From Thermosynechococcus sichuanensis E542 (GTDB taxonomy: Bacteria > Cyanobacteriota > Cyanobacteriia > Thermosynechococcales > Thermosynechococcaceae), in NCBI RefSeq assembly GCF_003555505.1, contig NZ_CP032152.1, positions 1-64,000 on the forward strand: a DNA stretch of 64,000 nucleotides, written 5' to 3'. Position numbers and translations under genes: made by a program. This document shows positions 1 through 7,985 of the stretch, one piece after another (the stretch's first letter is position 1; each line of letters begins with the position of its first letter). Under the pieces are notes generated by a model that saw nothing but the letters and a program-made list of their open reading frames with translations, was not told the origin of the DNA and did no database searches.

Positions 1-1099
1 GTACAGTTGGTCACAGGTCCCCGGCCTTGGCCCGGTGTTACTCAAGCGACTGTGGCAGCACTTTGGGGACTTAAAAACGGCTTGGGAAGCGCCTCTAGAA
101 GCGCTAGGGGAAGTGGAAGGCATTGGTGCCAAACTACAAGGGGCGATCGCTTGCTATCGTCAGCAGTGCCACCCCCTAGCCCTCTATGAACACCACCGCC
201 AGCAAAATCCCCACCATTGGGTGCTGAGTGACCCTCGCTATCCACCCCTGCTGCGGGAAATTCCTGATCCGCCCCCCTTGCTATATTACGGCGGTGCCCG
301 TGTCACAGAACTCCTGAGTCAAGCCACACCAACGGTTGCTATTGTCGGTACCCGTGATCCTTCAGAATATGCACAGCGTTGGGCACACAAGCTGGGATAC
401 GCCCTCGGTCAGGCGGGGTTTGTGGTTGTTTCGGGTATGGCCGCAGGCATTGATGGTGCAGCGCATTGGGGTTGTTTAGAGGCAGGGGGAGCCACACTGG
501 CTGTTTTAGCCACGGGTGTGGATATGATCTACCCACCGGAAAATCGTCCCCTTTACTACCAAATCCGTGAACGTGGGGGGTTCTTGAGCGAGTATCCTAG
601 GGGGGTGGGTGCCGATCGCCCCCAATTTCCCCGCCGCAACCGCATTATTGCTGGTCTATGCCGTGCGGTGATTATTGCAGAGGCGCCCTACAAATCCGGT
701 GCCCTCATCACGGCTCGCTATGCTGCCGAGTATGGTCGCGATGTCTATGTGCTGCCGGGGCATCTTGATAACCACCGTGCCAAGGGTGCCCTTAGTCTGG
801 TGAATCAGGGGGCACAGATTATCTTGGGAGAAGAAGCCCTCCTCGAACAGTTGGGGCATACACCCCCCCTTGATCCAAAACCTTTCTCAGCTCCGCCCCC
901 AACCCTATCCCCACCACAGCAACAGATTCTGACGGCCATTCAACACCTGAGTCAAGGCAGCCATAGTGTTGCTTTTGATGACATTGTGCAGCAAGCGGCC
1001 TTAGAGACGAGTGTCGTCATGGCAGAACTAATGCACTTGGAACTGATGGGTTGGGTGGAGCAACTGCCGGGAAATCGCTATCGCAAAATTGAACGTTAG
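1..1099 (+). CDS. dprA: DNA processing protein DprA/Smf (5' end outside window)
   Basis: The frame is open from base 2, so the true start lies before the window; 365 codons are visible. DprA protects incoming single-stranded DNA and loads RecA during natural transformation. The Rossmann-fold core is clear: AIVGTRDPS (about residue 113), VVSGMAAGIDGAAH, LATGVDMIYPPENR, FPRRNRIIAGL and GALITARYAAEYGRDVYVLPG. A separate C-terminal winged-helix-like domain follows a proline-rich linker. The first visible residues (WSQVPGLGP) match the helix-hairpin-helix entry typical of the family, so only a few residues are missing. The GTG at 35 is an internal codon and not a credible start. Confidence 0.93.
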   Translation, partial: YSWSQVPGLGPVLLKRLWQHFGDLKTAWEAPLEALGEVEGIGAKLQGAIACYRQQCHPLALYEHHRQQNPHHWVLSDPRYPPLLREIPDPPPLLYYGGARVTELLSQATPTVAIVGTRDPSEYAQRWAHKLGYALGQAGFVVVSGMAAGIDGAAHWGCLEAGGATLAVLATGVDMIYPPENRPLYYQIRERGGFLSEYPRGVGADRPQFPRRNRIIAGLCRAVIIAEAPYKSGALITARYAAEYGRDVYVLPGHLDNHRAKGALSLVNQGAQIILGEEALLEQLGHTPPLDPKPFSAPPPTLSPPQQQILTAIQHLSQGSHSVAFDDIVQQAALETSVVMAELMHLELMGWVEQLPGNRYRKIER

Positions 1100-1121
1100 C
1101 AACGTTGAGTTGGAGGTTGAG

Positions 1122-1406
1122 ATGACAAACCCCCAGAACCTACAACATCCCCGTGAAGCCCAAGATCGCCTCGTTCTAGAGCGACTCCTCCAGGAGGGCA
1201 TGAGTGATTACAACTTGGCGGAGTTAGCACGATTGCTCATTCGCTACGATGGTTTCCCTGGTGCCGAAACCAATAAGAAGTTAATGGCAGAGCTGCTAGA
1301 AAAATGGCAACTCACCGAGGAAGAACTTTTTGAGCGTACCCGTGCCATTCACGCGCGCGGCGGTGTGTACAAGGTGGGCAGCGATAAACGGGAGGATTGG
1401 ACTTAG
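1122..1406 (+). CDS. DUF3288 family protein
   Basis: This 94-residue soluble protein has no known activity. The ATG at 1122 follows a GGAGGTTGAG ribosome-binding stretch, which makes it a better start than the in-frame codon at 1089 inside dprA. The protein is rich in charged helices (ERLLQEGMSDYNLAELARL, then a KWQLTEEELFERTRAI segment). It resembles the small DUF3288 family known from cyanobacteria. It lies 22 bases after dprA, so the two may be cotranscribed. Its stop overlaps the stop of the convergent J-domain gene by 4 bases. Confidence 0.7.
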   Translation: MTNPQNLQHPREAQDRLVLERLLQEGMSDYNLAELARLLIRYDGFPGAETNKKLMAELLEKWQLTEEELFERTRAIHARGGVYKVGSDKREDWT

Positions 1407-1969
1407 ATTTCTTTGCCGTAGAGGCGATCAAGGGTACGAAAGTCCTTTTCAGCTTCTTGCCAAAGAATGCGGTTGTCTGGATCGGCTTTCAGGGCGCGAT
1501 GCAGGTATTCCCGTGCTGCTTGGGGCTGGCGATCGCGCATGAGTTGCCGCGCCCAGCACTGATAGGTGACGGCTTGCCACTGGCGTACTTCCGCATCTTG
1601 GGGCAGCCGACTGGCCAACCCTTCCACAAGGGATATGGCACGTTGATAGCAGCGATATTTGAGAAATTCTTGAAGTTGGCGATAGCTAGCGCGCTTCAGT
1701 TCAATCTCAAAGGCAGAGAGAGGCGGCGGTGGCTGCGGCGGGCGAGATTGGGGTTCTGATTTAACAGGGGTGGGACGAAAGGTGGGCAGTACTCGTACTA
1801 ATTTTTCATAGGCCTGTTGGAGGAGAATAAACTTCTCATGGGCAGTGCGATCGCCAGGGTTGACATCGGGATGATAGCGTCGTGCTAGCCGTCGGTAGGC
1901 AGATTTCACTTGGGCTAAGGACGCCCCTTGTGGCAACTCCAGAATGCGATAGCACTCTTCTAAATTCAT
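1403..1969 (-). CDS. J-domain (DnaJ-like) protein with C-terminal TPR-like region
   Basis: This 188-residue protein starts with a J domain: LEECYRILELP, SAYRRLARRYHPDVNPGD (with the essential HPD tripeptide) and a final helix ending near residue 65. J domains stimulate ATP hydrolysis by DnaK/Hsp70. There is no Gly/Phe or zinc-finger region, so it is a specialised type III J protein. The C-terminal half (about 95-185) is helical and looks TPR-like. The start at 1969 (MNLEECY) fits J-domain proteins; an upstream in-frame start at 2071 would overlap the divergent glycosyltransferase gene. Its client is unknown. Confidence 0.8.
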   Translation of the reverse strand: MNLEECYRILELPQGASLAQVKSAYRRLARRYHPDVNPGDRTAHEKFILLQQAYEKLVRVLPTFRPTPVKSEPQSRPPQPPPPLSAFEIELKRASYRQLQEFLKYRCYQRAISLVEGLASRLPQDAEVRQWQAVTYQCWARQLMRDRQPQAAREYLHRALKADPDNRILWQEAEKDFRTLDRLYGKEI

Positions 1970-2059
1970 TCCCCAGGGCACAACATGACATCTGCTTTGC
2001 ATTGTCGGATGTTCACTTCGGTTCTGCAACCAATGTCCTACGCTGGAATCAGGTGAAAC

Positions 2060-2851
2060 ATGCGGAGTCACCCCAGCGTGGAGTCAGCGCATATTTTAGG
2101 GACACGGATTGATGTCACCACCTACCGCCAAGCCGGTGATCTCATTGCTGAATGGATCAGTCAAGGTAAGGGAGGCTATGTGGTGGCGGCCAATGTTCAT
2201 GTGGTAATGACAGGGGTGTGGCGATCGCCCTTCCGACGGGTGGTGAATGGTGCCCAACTGGTGACCTCTGACGGTATGCCCTTGGTGTGGGGCTTACGGC
2301 TCTTGGGCTTTCCTGAGGCGGAACGGGTCTATGGTCCTGATTTGATGCTGGCGTTGTGCGATCGCGCCCAAGAGGAAGGTTGGCGTATTTTCCTCTATGG
2401 CAGTGAATTCCTCGTCTTAGAGCGGCTGCAACGGAATCTGCGCGAACGCTTTCCCAATATCCAGTTAGTGGGTGCCTATGCACCGCCTTTTCGTCCTTTG
2501 ACCCCTGAGGAGGAAGCCAGCGATCGCCAACGCATCCTTGATAGTGGTGCTGATCTGGTTTTTGTCAGCCTTGGCTGTCCTAAACAGGAGGAGTGGATGG
2601 CTCGCCAAAGTCCTTTCTTGCCAATTGTCTTAGTGGGTGTCGGCGCCGCCTTTAACTTTCACAGTGGGGTTGTGGCGCAAGCGCCTCGCTGGATGATGGC
2701 GATCGGTCTGGAGTGGCTCTTTCGACTCCTGCAGGAACCCCGCCGTCTCTGGCAACGCTATCTGATTAACAATCCCGCATTTGTTGTGCTTTTTGCGGCT
2801 CAACTCCTGCGTCACTGGCTAGGCCGACGGCAGGCCAAGAGAGTCTCCTAG
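2060..2851 (+). CDS. WecG/TagA/CpsF family glycosyltransferase
   Basis: This 263-residue protein belongs to the GT26 family, which transfers N-acetylmannosamine-type sugars to lipid-linked acceptors in surface polysaccharide synthesis. Visible hallmarks are ILGTRIDV near the N-terminus, ANVHVV, TSDGMPLVWGLRLLG (with the conserved Asp), VYGPDLML, FLYGS, VGAYAPPF, LGCPKQEEWM and VGVGAAFNFHSG. The C-terminus has the family's WLFRLLQEPRRLWQRY membrane-association segment. The specific sugar and acceptor cannot be told from sequence. Its 3' end overlaps the convergent gene at 2819 by 33 bases. Confidence 0.88.
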   Translation: MRSHPSVESAHILGTRIDVTTYRQAGDLIAEWISQGKGGYVVAANVHVVMTGVWRSPFRRVVNGAQLVTSDGMPLVWGLRLLGFPEAERVYGPDLMLALCDRAQEEGWRIFLYGSEFLVLERLQRNLRERFPNIQLVGAYAPPFRPLTPEEEASDRQRILDSGADLVFVSLGCPKQEEWMARQSPFLPIVLVGVGAAFNFHSGVVAQAPRWMMAIGLEWLFRLLQEPRRLWQRYLINNPAFVVLFAAQLLRHWLGRRQAKRVS

Positions 2852-4066
2852 GGTTTGCAGGGGAGAGCGTCCCACCCGTTGCTGTGCCCACTGAAGGCTT
2901 TGCTGCAATTGAGTCACCAGGGGCAAGGATTTTGTTTGGGGAGCAGTCTCAAAGTAATAAATCAAACTCAATCCACTCAAGCGCAGCACATAGGCTGCCG
3001 TTGCTCCCTGTAAACAACTCCCTGCCAAATAGGTGAGGGAATTGCCCTTGAGCCACTGCCCTAGGGATTGCGTGCCCAGTTCCACAGCCCCCAACTGTAC
3101 CATTAGCCGCAATAGCTCCTTAGCAAGGGGTTCGGCATCCGCCAAGCGAAAGGAGCGGTGGTAGATTTGTCCTAAGTCCCACGTGAGGCGCACCAATAGC
3201 CCCCCGGCCATAACGAGATCCAGAAGCGGGAGAGGATTCACTGCCGTTGCCCCTGCTGCCAGCCATTGGTAGCGTTCAATGATCGGCGTGGCTCGTTCTT
3301 GGCGATAGTGGTTGAGGGCGGCTTGCGCCTGTTGATGGAGCTGTTGGGCACGGCGATAGGTGCCGGCTAGGACGAGATTTGCTCGCTGTTGGGTGAGACA
3401 GTGCAGCACTGCAGAGGTGAGGGCTTGGGGATTGTGGGGTGTAAAGGGAATTAGTTGGTCTTGCCCAATCTGGAGTTGTTGCAGTTGCTGTTGTAAATGC
3501 CCTGCCACGCGATCGCAAAGCGCGCCCTTCGGGCGATCGCTCTCCTGCGCCATTTCTGGATACCACACCACCAGAACGTGATAATGGCTTGCCTGCAACA
3601 CCCGCAGCATCTCAAACTCACTGGCGGTGAGGACACCCGTTACTGTCAAAAGCACTAAGTCTGCTTGGGGCACTGTTGCCAAGGTTTGCTGCTGAACCGT
3701 ACAGCGCTCAAGGGGTAGGGTAGCAACGGCATCGTGCACCTGATTGAGAGCATAGGCTGACTGGCCGAGGACACAGACCTCAACCGTTGGGCTATCTAAC
3801 CGCCGTTGGAGTTGGCTGTGGGTTGATTGTAGAGAGGCTTGACGCTCTGTGGGAAGTTCCTGCAAAAGAGTATGAGTCTCTGCCAGTTGCTTTTCAAGCA
3901 ATTGAGGATGCAGAGTAGGTGGCGGGGCTTTGACTTCCGTAGGAGCGGGCGATCGCCGCCAGTACCAATAGCCCAATCCCAGAGCGAGAATCAGGAGCCA
4001 TGCCCACGGATGGTCATTCACCCAGCCACTCAACAACAAAAGAATGATGGCGGCAGCAACAGCCAT
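2819..4066 (-). CDS. YcjF/DUF697-like membrane protein with degenerate GTPase-like domain
   Basis: The protein (about 415 residues) has one or two N-terminal membrane segments (AAAIILLLLSGW and WAWLLILALGLGYWYW). These are followed by a cytoplasmic region resembling the GTPase plus DUF697 proteins of cyanobacteria. In the place expected for the P-loop it reads VCVLGQSAYALNQV, which lacks the GxxxxGK(S/T) signature, so GTP binding is doubtful. The later segments ADLVLLTVTG and HVLVVWYPEM occupy positions where a GTPase would have its switch and NKxD regions. The C-terminal 150 residues contain hydrophobic helices (LLDLVMAGGLLVRLTWDLGQIY). ATG 4066 is chosen; an in-frame TTG at 4084 is possible. 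The role is unknown. Confidence 0.6.
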   Translation of the reverse strand: MAVAAAIILLLLSGWVNDHPWAWLLILALGLGYWYWRRSPAPTEVKAPPPTLHPQLLEKQLAETHTLLQELPTERQASLQSTHSQLQRRLDSPTVEVCVLGQSAYALNQVHDAVATLPLERCTVQQQTLATVPQADLVLLTVTGVLTASEFEMLRVLQASHYHVLVVWYPEMAQESDRPKGALCDRVAGHLQQQLQQLQIGQDQLIPFTPHNPQALTSAVLHCLTQQRANLVLAGTYRRAQQLHQQAQAALNHYRQERATPIIERYQWLAAGATAVNPLPLLDLVMAGGLLVRLTWDLGQIYHRSFRLADAEPLAKELLRLMVQLGAVELGTQSLGQWLKGNSLTYLAGSCLQGATAAYVLRLSGLSLIYYFETAPQTKSLPLVTQLQQSLQWAQQRVGRSPLQTLGDSLGLPSA

Positions 4067-4084
4067 GTCCTTTACCCCAAGCAA

Positions 4085-4432
4085 GATCCTCTGTTTGTTA
4101 GCTTACCTTGACTAGTGAGCAGCACTCAAATGCCCAAAGCTCGAGAAAGTACAGGCTGAGTTTTCTGCCCGCTTTTCAAAAATGCAAGCACCTCTGGACT
4201 GAAATATTCTCTGGATTGGTCAATATTCAAAAATAGCCTCTTGACTTGATTTGAGAGTTTTTGTTAGATTTAGAGGTGCTTGAAAATCTCTGAACCTATT
4301 CCCCAGAGCGGGATTGACAACTGAAGACGAGGCTAAACTAAAAATTTTACAGCCGCCAAAAAATCAAGTGCCTGAGGTGCTTGAAAACGGGGTGTGCTAA
4401 GCTAGTCCTAGAGGCACTTCCAGAGTGCCACT
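4085..4432 (+). promoter_or_regulatory. CRISPR leader region with two candidate promoters and a repeated motif
   Basis: About 350 bases with no gene separate the membrane-protein gene from the first CRISPR repeat. The stretch is AT-rich compared with its surroundings. It contains two sigma-70-like elements pointing toward the array: TTGACT (4241-4246) with 17-base spacing to TTAGAT (4264-4269), and a consensus TTGACA (4314-4319) with weaker -10 sequences. The 14-base motif GAGGTGCTTGAAAA occurs twice in direct orientation (4273-4286 and 4374-4387), and its first nine bases occur once inverted (4186-4194). The motif resembles the GTGCTT start of the repeat. The leader assignment is an inference from position, composition and promoters. 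Confidence 0.6.
4241..4269 (+). promoter_or_regulatory. Candidate promoter of the CRISPR array
   Basis: TTGACT at 4241-4246 and TTAGAT at 4264-4269 are separated by 17 bases. They match the -35 and -10 consensus in five and four of six positions and direct transcription to the right, into the array. The predicted start (about 4276) falls inside the first copy of the GAGGTGCTTGAAAA leader motif. Confidence 0.45.
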
Positions 4433-5181
4433 GTGCTTCTACCTCTGATGCCGCAAGGCGTTGAGCACGAACATCACCAATCCACGCCGCCCCCTGACCT
4501 ACAGGTGCTTCTACCTCTGATGCCGCAAGGCGTTGAGCACAATACTTGCAATGCTTGCTGGAAGTACTTGACATGTGCTTCTACCTCTGATGCCGCAAGG
4601 CGTTGAGCACTCAAACAGCAACGACTGACTGCGTTGAATTTTCCAGGTGCTTCTACCTCTGATGCCGCAAGGCGTTGAGCACAATTGGAACAGTCGTCAT
4701 TCATGTCTTGCCTCACAAGTGCTTCTACCTCTGATGCCGCAAGGCGTTGAGCACATACTAGAATCGCCGCATTACTTAAAATACAAGCTTATGTGCTTCT
4801 ACCTCTGATGCCGCAAGGCGTTGAGCACCGATCCACTTGACCCGCGAAAACTACCCCTGGGGTGTGCTTCTACCTCTGATGCCGCAAGGCGTTGAGCACA
4901 CACTACGCCTCAAATTTATACATTTGATTGGTCTGTGCTTCTACCTCTGATGCCGCAAGGCGTTGAGCACCTCAAAACGGGTTTAACCTACCGTTTTGAT
5001 GAAGAGTGCTTCTACCTCTGATGCCGCAAGGCGTTGAGCACTTTTTAATATCTGAGCCTTTTATAGGTAGTGTTGTGCTTCTACCTCTGATGCCGCAAGG
5101 CGTTGAGCACACGGAGGCAGAGTGGCAGGCGGCTGTTCAAAAAGAGTGCTTCTACCTCTGATGCCGCAAGGCGTTGAGCAC
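4433..5181 (+). CRISPR. CRISPR array, 11 identical 36-bp repeats and 10 spacers
   Basis: The repeat starts GTGCTTCTACC, contains the short hairpin GCC-GCAA-GGC, and ends GTTGAGCAC. Its ends are inverted (GTGCT/AGCAC). Repeats begin at 4433, 4505, 4575, 4647, 4719, 4793, 4864, 4935, 5006, 5075 and 5146, and all eleven read identically. Spacers are 36, 34, 36, 36, 38, 35, 35, 35, 33 and 35 bases long and all differ. No cas gene is present within the window, so the subtype cannot be assigned here. The plus strand is favoured as the transcribed strand because promoters lie on the left. In addition, the internal hairpin gains G-U pairs and a GNRA-type GCAA loop only in the plus-strand RNA. Identical repeats mean orientation cannot be read from a decayed terminal copy. 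Confidence 0.97.
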
Positions 5182-5358
5182 GCGCATAATCATGCGATCG
5201 CCACAGGAATTTAGACAAGGCGCGGCCTTCAATAAATTCAAATAAATTCAATAAAAAGGACTATATCAACAATCCTCCCATGCGCTTCACCCCTTGCGAC
5301 TGCTAGGATGGGAGTTACCCTTAAATTTTCAATTTTTCAATAAGGATTTCTGACGCCA
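5182..5358. other. Intergenic region between CRISPR array and hisA
   Basis: The 177 bases hold a tandem AATAAATTCA duplication (around 5231-5250), an inverted repeat CTCCCAT (5275-5281)/ATGGGAG (5308-5314), and a weak promoter-like pair TTGCGA (5294-5299)/TACCCT (5316-5321) reading toward hisA. AAGGA at 5342-5346 is a plausible, rather distant ribosome-binding site for hisA. The left part is AT-rich, so a leader on this side cannot be excluded. Confidence 0.4.
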
Positions 5359-6132
5359 ATGGATGTTATCCCCGCCATTGATTTACTTGACGGCAAATGT
5401 GTGCGCCTAGTGCAAGGGGACTATGGTAAGGTTAATGTTTTTCATGATGATCCCCTAAAAGTCGCCCTCTACTGGCAGCGGTTGGGTGCTCCCCGCCTGC
5501 ATGTCGTTGACTTGGATGCTGCCAAAACAGGAGAACCGCGGAACTACGATCTTATTGCCAAGATTGTTGCCTCCCTTGAAATTCCTGTGCAGGTGGGGGG
5601 TGGCTTGCGATCGCGCCAAGCCGTTGCGGAACTCTTTCTCCAAGGCGTCAATCGTGCTATTTTGGGCACCGTGGCTCTTGAGGATCCAGAGCTAGTGGCC
5701 AGTTTGGCCGCAGACTATCCGGGGCGGATTTGGGTCGGGCTGGATGCTCGCGATGGCTATGTGGCAACGCGGGGTTGGCTAGAAACCTCAACCATTTTGG
5801 CAACAGATCTGGCCCAAAAAATGGCCGCAATGGGGGTGGCGGGGTTTGTCTATACCGATATTCAGCGGGATGGCACCCTCCAAGGGCCGAATATTCCAGC
5901 CCTGCGGCAGTTATTGGCGGCAACCGATCGCCCAGTCATTGCCTCAGGTGGCGTGAGTTCTCTTACAGATATTCTCAGTCTCTTTGCCTTGAGTCCCCAA
6001 GGACTCTCGGGGGCGATCGTTGGCAAGGCACTTTACACCAAAGCAGTGGATTTGCGGGAAGCCGTTCGGGCGGTTGGTCAGGGGCGCTGGCAAGATATTC
6101 CGCCAGATTTGGGCAGCACGACTTGGGTATAA
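5359..6132 (+). CDS. hisA: Phosphoribosylformimino-5-aminoimidazole carboxamide ribotide isomerase HisA
   Basis: This 257-residue (beta/alpha)8-barrel enzyme catalyses the fourth step of histidine synthesis, the isomerisation of ProFAR to PRFAR. It opens with MDVIPAIDLLDGKCVRLVQGD, carrying the catalytic Asp. The half-barrel repeats show HVVDLDAAK, VQVGGGLRS and GLDARDG (second catalytic Asp region), and VYTDIQRDGTLQG and ASGGVSS form the phosphate-binding sites. Length is normal for the family. It stands alone rather than in a his operon; hisIE is also isolated in this window (54095-54739). An ABC exporter follows 38 bases downstream. Confidence 0.96.
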   Translation: MDVIPAIDLLDGKCVRLVQGDYGKVNVFHDDPLKVALYWQRLGAPRLHVVDLDAAKTGEPRNYDLIAKIVASLEIPVQVGGGLRSRQAVAELFLQGVNRAILGTVALEDPELVASLAADYPGRIWVGLDARDGYVATRGWLETSTILATDLAQKMAAMGVAGFVYTDIQRDGTLQGPNIPALRQLLAATDRPVIASGGVSSLTDILSLFALSPQGLSGAIVGKALYTKAVDLREAVRAVGQGRWQDIPPDLGSTTWV

Positions 6133-6170
6133 CTGGCTTAAGATTAAAGCGTTGTTACCTCTCAAACCGA

Positions 6171-7985
6171 ATGTTCAAGCACCCTGCACTGCGCTCCCTT
6201 GGCAAAATTTGGCGCCTACTGGATCGGGGCGATCGCTGGCAACTGGCAGGCATTGGTGTCTTGATGCTCATTGGTAGTATTTGGGAAGCCTTGGGGGTGG
6301 GCTTGGTGCTCCCTTTTATTGCCATTATTGAAAAACCCAGTCGCCTGAATGATCTCTTATTTTGGCGTCACAGTGCAGTGCCCTTAACCCCACAGGAGGA
6401 GTATCAATGGCTGCTGATTCTCAGTCTTGGATTCGCTATCCTCTTTATTTGCAAGAACCTATTTATTGCGGGGAGCAACTATCTTCAGTTTCGATTTCTC
6501 AACGAAAAGCAGCGTAAATTTTCAGTGATGCTCCTGCGCAGCTATCTCTTTAAGCCCTATACTTTTCACCTGCAAAATAATACGGCAAAGCTGATTCAAA
6601 ATGCGAACAATGAAACCACTAATATTTTTAATAGCTACTTATTGCCATTGCTAATTATCATTTCAGAATCCTTGATTGTTTTTGCTATTTTTACGGTGAT
6701 TATTCTCAGCAATCCTTTTATTTCTATTATTGTTATTACAGTTTTAGGTGTCCTCTCTTATCTATTCTTTAGGTTCTTCCGTAGAAAGCTGAAGGAAATT
6801 GGTGCCAAGCGAGTTCATTACGCTCAAAAGGTGGTGCAAAGTATTAATCAAGGCTTAGGCGGTATTAAGGAAGTCAAAGTTCTCGGTCGTGAGCAGGTCT
6901 TTCTCAATGTCTATGAAGAAAATCTGATTGAGGATCGCAAGGCTAACTTCTTCTTGAATTTTATTAACCAACTGCCACGCTCCTATTTTGAAACCCTTGC
7001 GGTTACAGCCATTATTCTGATTATCATTCTGACACTGATTCAACGGGGATCAATGGCTCAGGTCTTGCCCCTAATTTCTCTATTTGCTGCTGCTGCCTTT
7101 CGCCTCCTGCCCTCAGCAACCCGCTTGATGGTGAGTTTGAATAGCGTTATTTTCTACTCTGCCTCTGTAGATATTATTTACGATGACATTTTAGAGGCGC
7201 GATCGCTAGAAATTCAGCAGTCAGAACCTGTTACCATCAAGCCCTTTCGCGATCGCCTTGAACTCATTGATCTTCACTACACCTATCCCAATGCCCCTCG
7301 ACCCGCCCTCTGTGGGGTTTCTCTCACCATCAAACAGGGGGAAATGGTTGGCTTTGTCGGAGCCTCAGGGGCAGGAAAAACCACGATTGTGGATCTGATT
7401 TTGGGACTTCTCGAACCCTCTCAGGGGGATATTCGCGTCGATGGTGAGAGTATTTACCACAACCTTCCCCAGTGGCAACGGCAGATTGGCTACATCCCAC
7501 AAACCATTTATCTTTCCGATGATACGCTGCGGCGCAACATTGCCTTTGGCTTGCCGGATGAGGCCATTGATGAAACGGCGGTGTGGGCGGCGGTAGAAGC
7601 GGCGCAGTTATCCACATTTGTCCGTACCCTGCCTGAGGGACTAGATACGGTTGTCGGTGAACGCGGGGTGCGCCTTTCGGGGGGACAGCGGCAGCGAGTG
7701 GGGATTGCCCGTGCCCTCTATCACAATCCCTCAGTGCTGATCATGGATGAAGCAACGGCTGCTCTCGACAACCAGACGGAAGCAGGGGTCATGGATGCGA
7801 TTCAAGCCCTGAGTGGCGAGAAAACAATTATCATGATTGCCCACCGTCTCAGCACCGTTATGGAGTGCGATCGCCTGTACCTAATGGCCAATGGTCAAGT
7901 GGCGGCTGTCGGGAACTACCAAGAACTCCTACAAACCAGTCCAGACTTCCGAGCCATGGCGCAAGGGTATGCAGGAGTCAACTAG
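6171..7985 (+). CDS. ABC exporter, fused membrane and ATPase domains (PglK/flippase-like)
   Basis: This 604-residue half-transporter has six membrane helices in its first 330 residues, followed by a nucleotide-binding domain: Walker A GASGAGKTT (about 397), signature LSGGQRQRVGIARAL (about 500), Walker B VLIMDEATAALD and H-loop IAHRLST. The NQGLGGIKEVKVLGRE segment between helices 4 and 5 resembles PglK/WlaB lipid-linked oligosaccharide flippases more than peptide exporters. The substrate is therefore inferred to be a lipid or lipid-linked glycan. ATG 6171 is chosen because it begins a normal exporter N-terminus; the open frame upstream to 5730 lies inside hisA. The stop is interleaved with the ppk stop. 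Confidence 0.85.
   Translation: MFKHPALRSLGKIWRLLDRGDRWQLAGIGVLMLIGSIWEALGVGLVLPFIAIIEKPSRLNDLLFWRHSAVPLTPQEEYQWLLILSLGFAILFICKNLFIAGSNYLQFRFLNEKQRKFSVMLLRSYLFKPYTFHLQNNTAKLIQNANNETTNIFNSYLLPLLIIISESLIVFAIFTVIILSNPFISIIVITVLGVLSYLFFRFFRRKLKEIGAKRVHYAQKVVQSINQGLGGIKEVKVLGREQVFLNVYEENLIEDRKANFFLNFINQLPRSYFETLAVTAIILIIILTLIQRGSMAQVLPLISLFAAAAFRLLPSATRLMVSLNSVIFYSASVDIIYDDILEARSLEIQQSEPVTIKPFRDRLELIDLHYTYPNAPRPALCGVSLTIKQGEMVGFVGASGAGKTTIVDLILGLLEPSQGDIRVDGESIYHNLPQWQRQIGYIPQTIYLSDDTLRRNIAFGLPDEAIDETAVWAAVEAAQLSTFVRTLPEGLDTVVGERGVRLSGGQRQRVGIARALYHNPSVLIMDEATAALDNQTEAGVMDAIQALSGEKTIIMIAHRLSTVMECDRLYLMANGQVAAVGNYQELLQTSPDFRAMAQGYAGVN

Noticed and set aside
4347-4716. Minus-strand open frames within the CRISPR array
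   Set aside because: They consist of translated CRISPR repeats (recurring CAQRLAASEVEA), with no independent coding signal.
5182-5358. Right flank as the CRISPR leader
   Set aside because: It is AT-rich and holds a weak promoter-like pair on the minus strand, but the left flank has better promoters and the repeated motif. Not excluded, only disfavoured.
5730-6170. N-terminal extension of the ABC exporter
   Set aside because: The stretch lies in another frame of hisA and lacks transporter sequence; ATG 6171 starts a normal protein.
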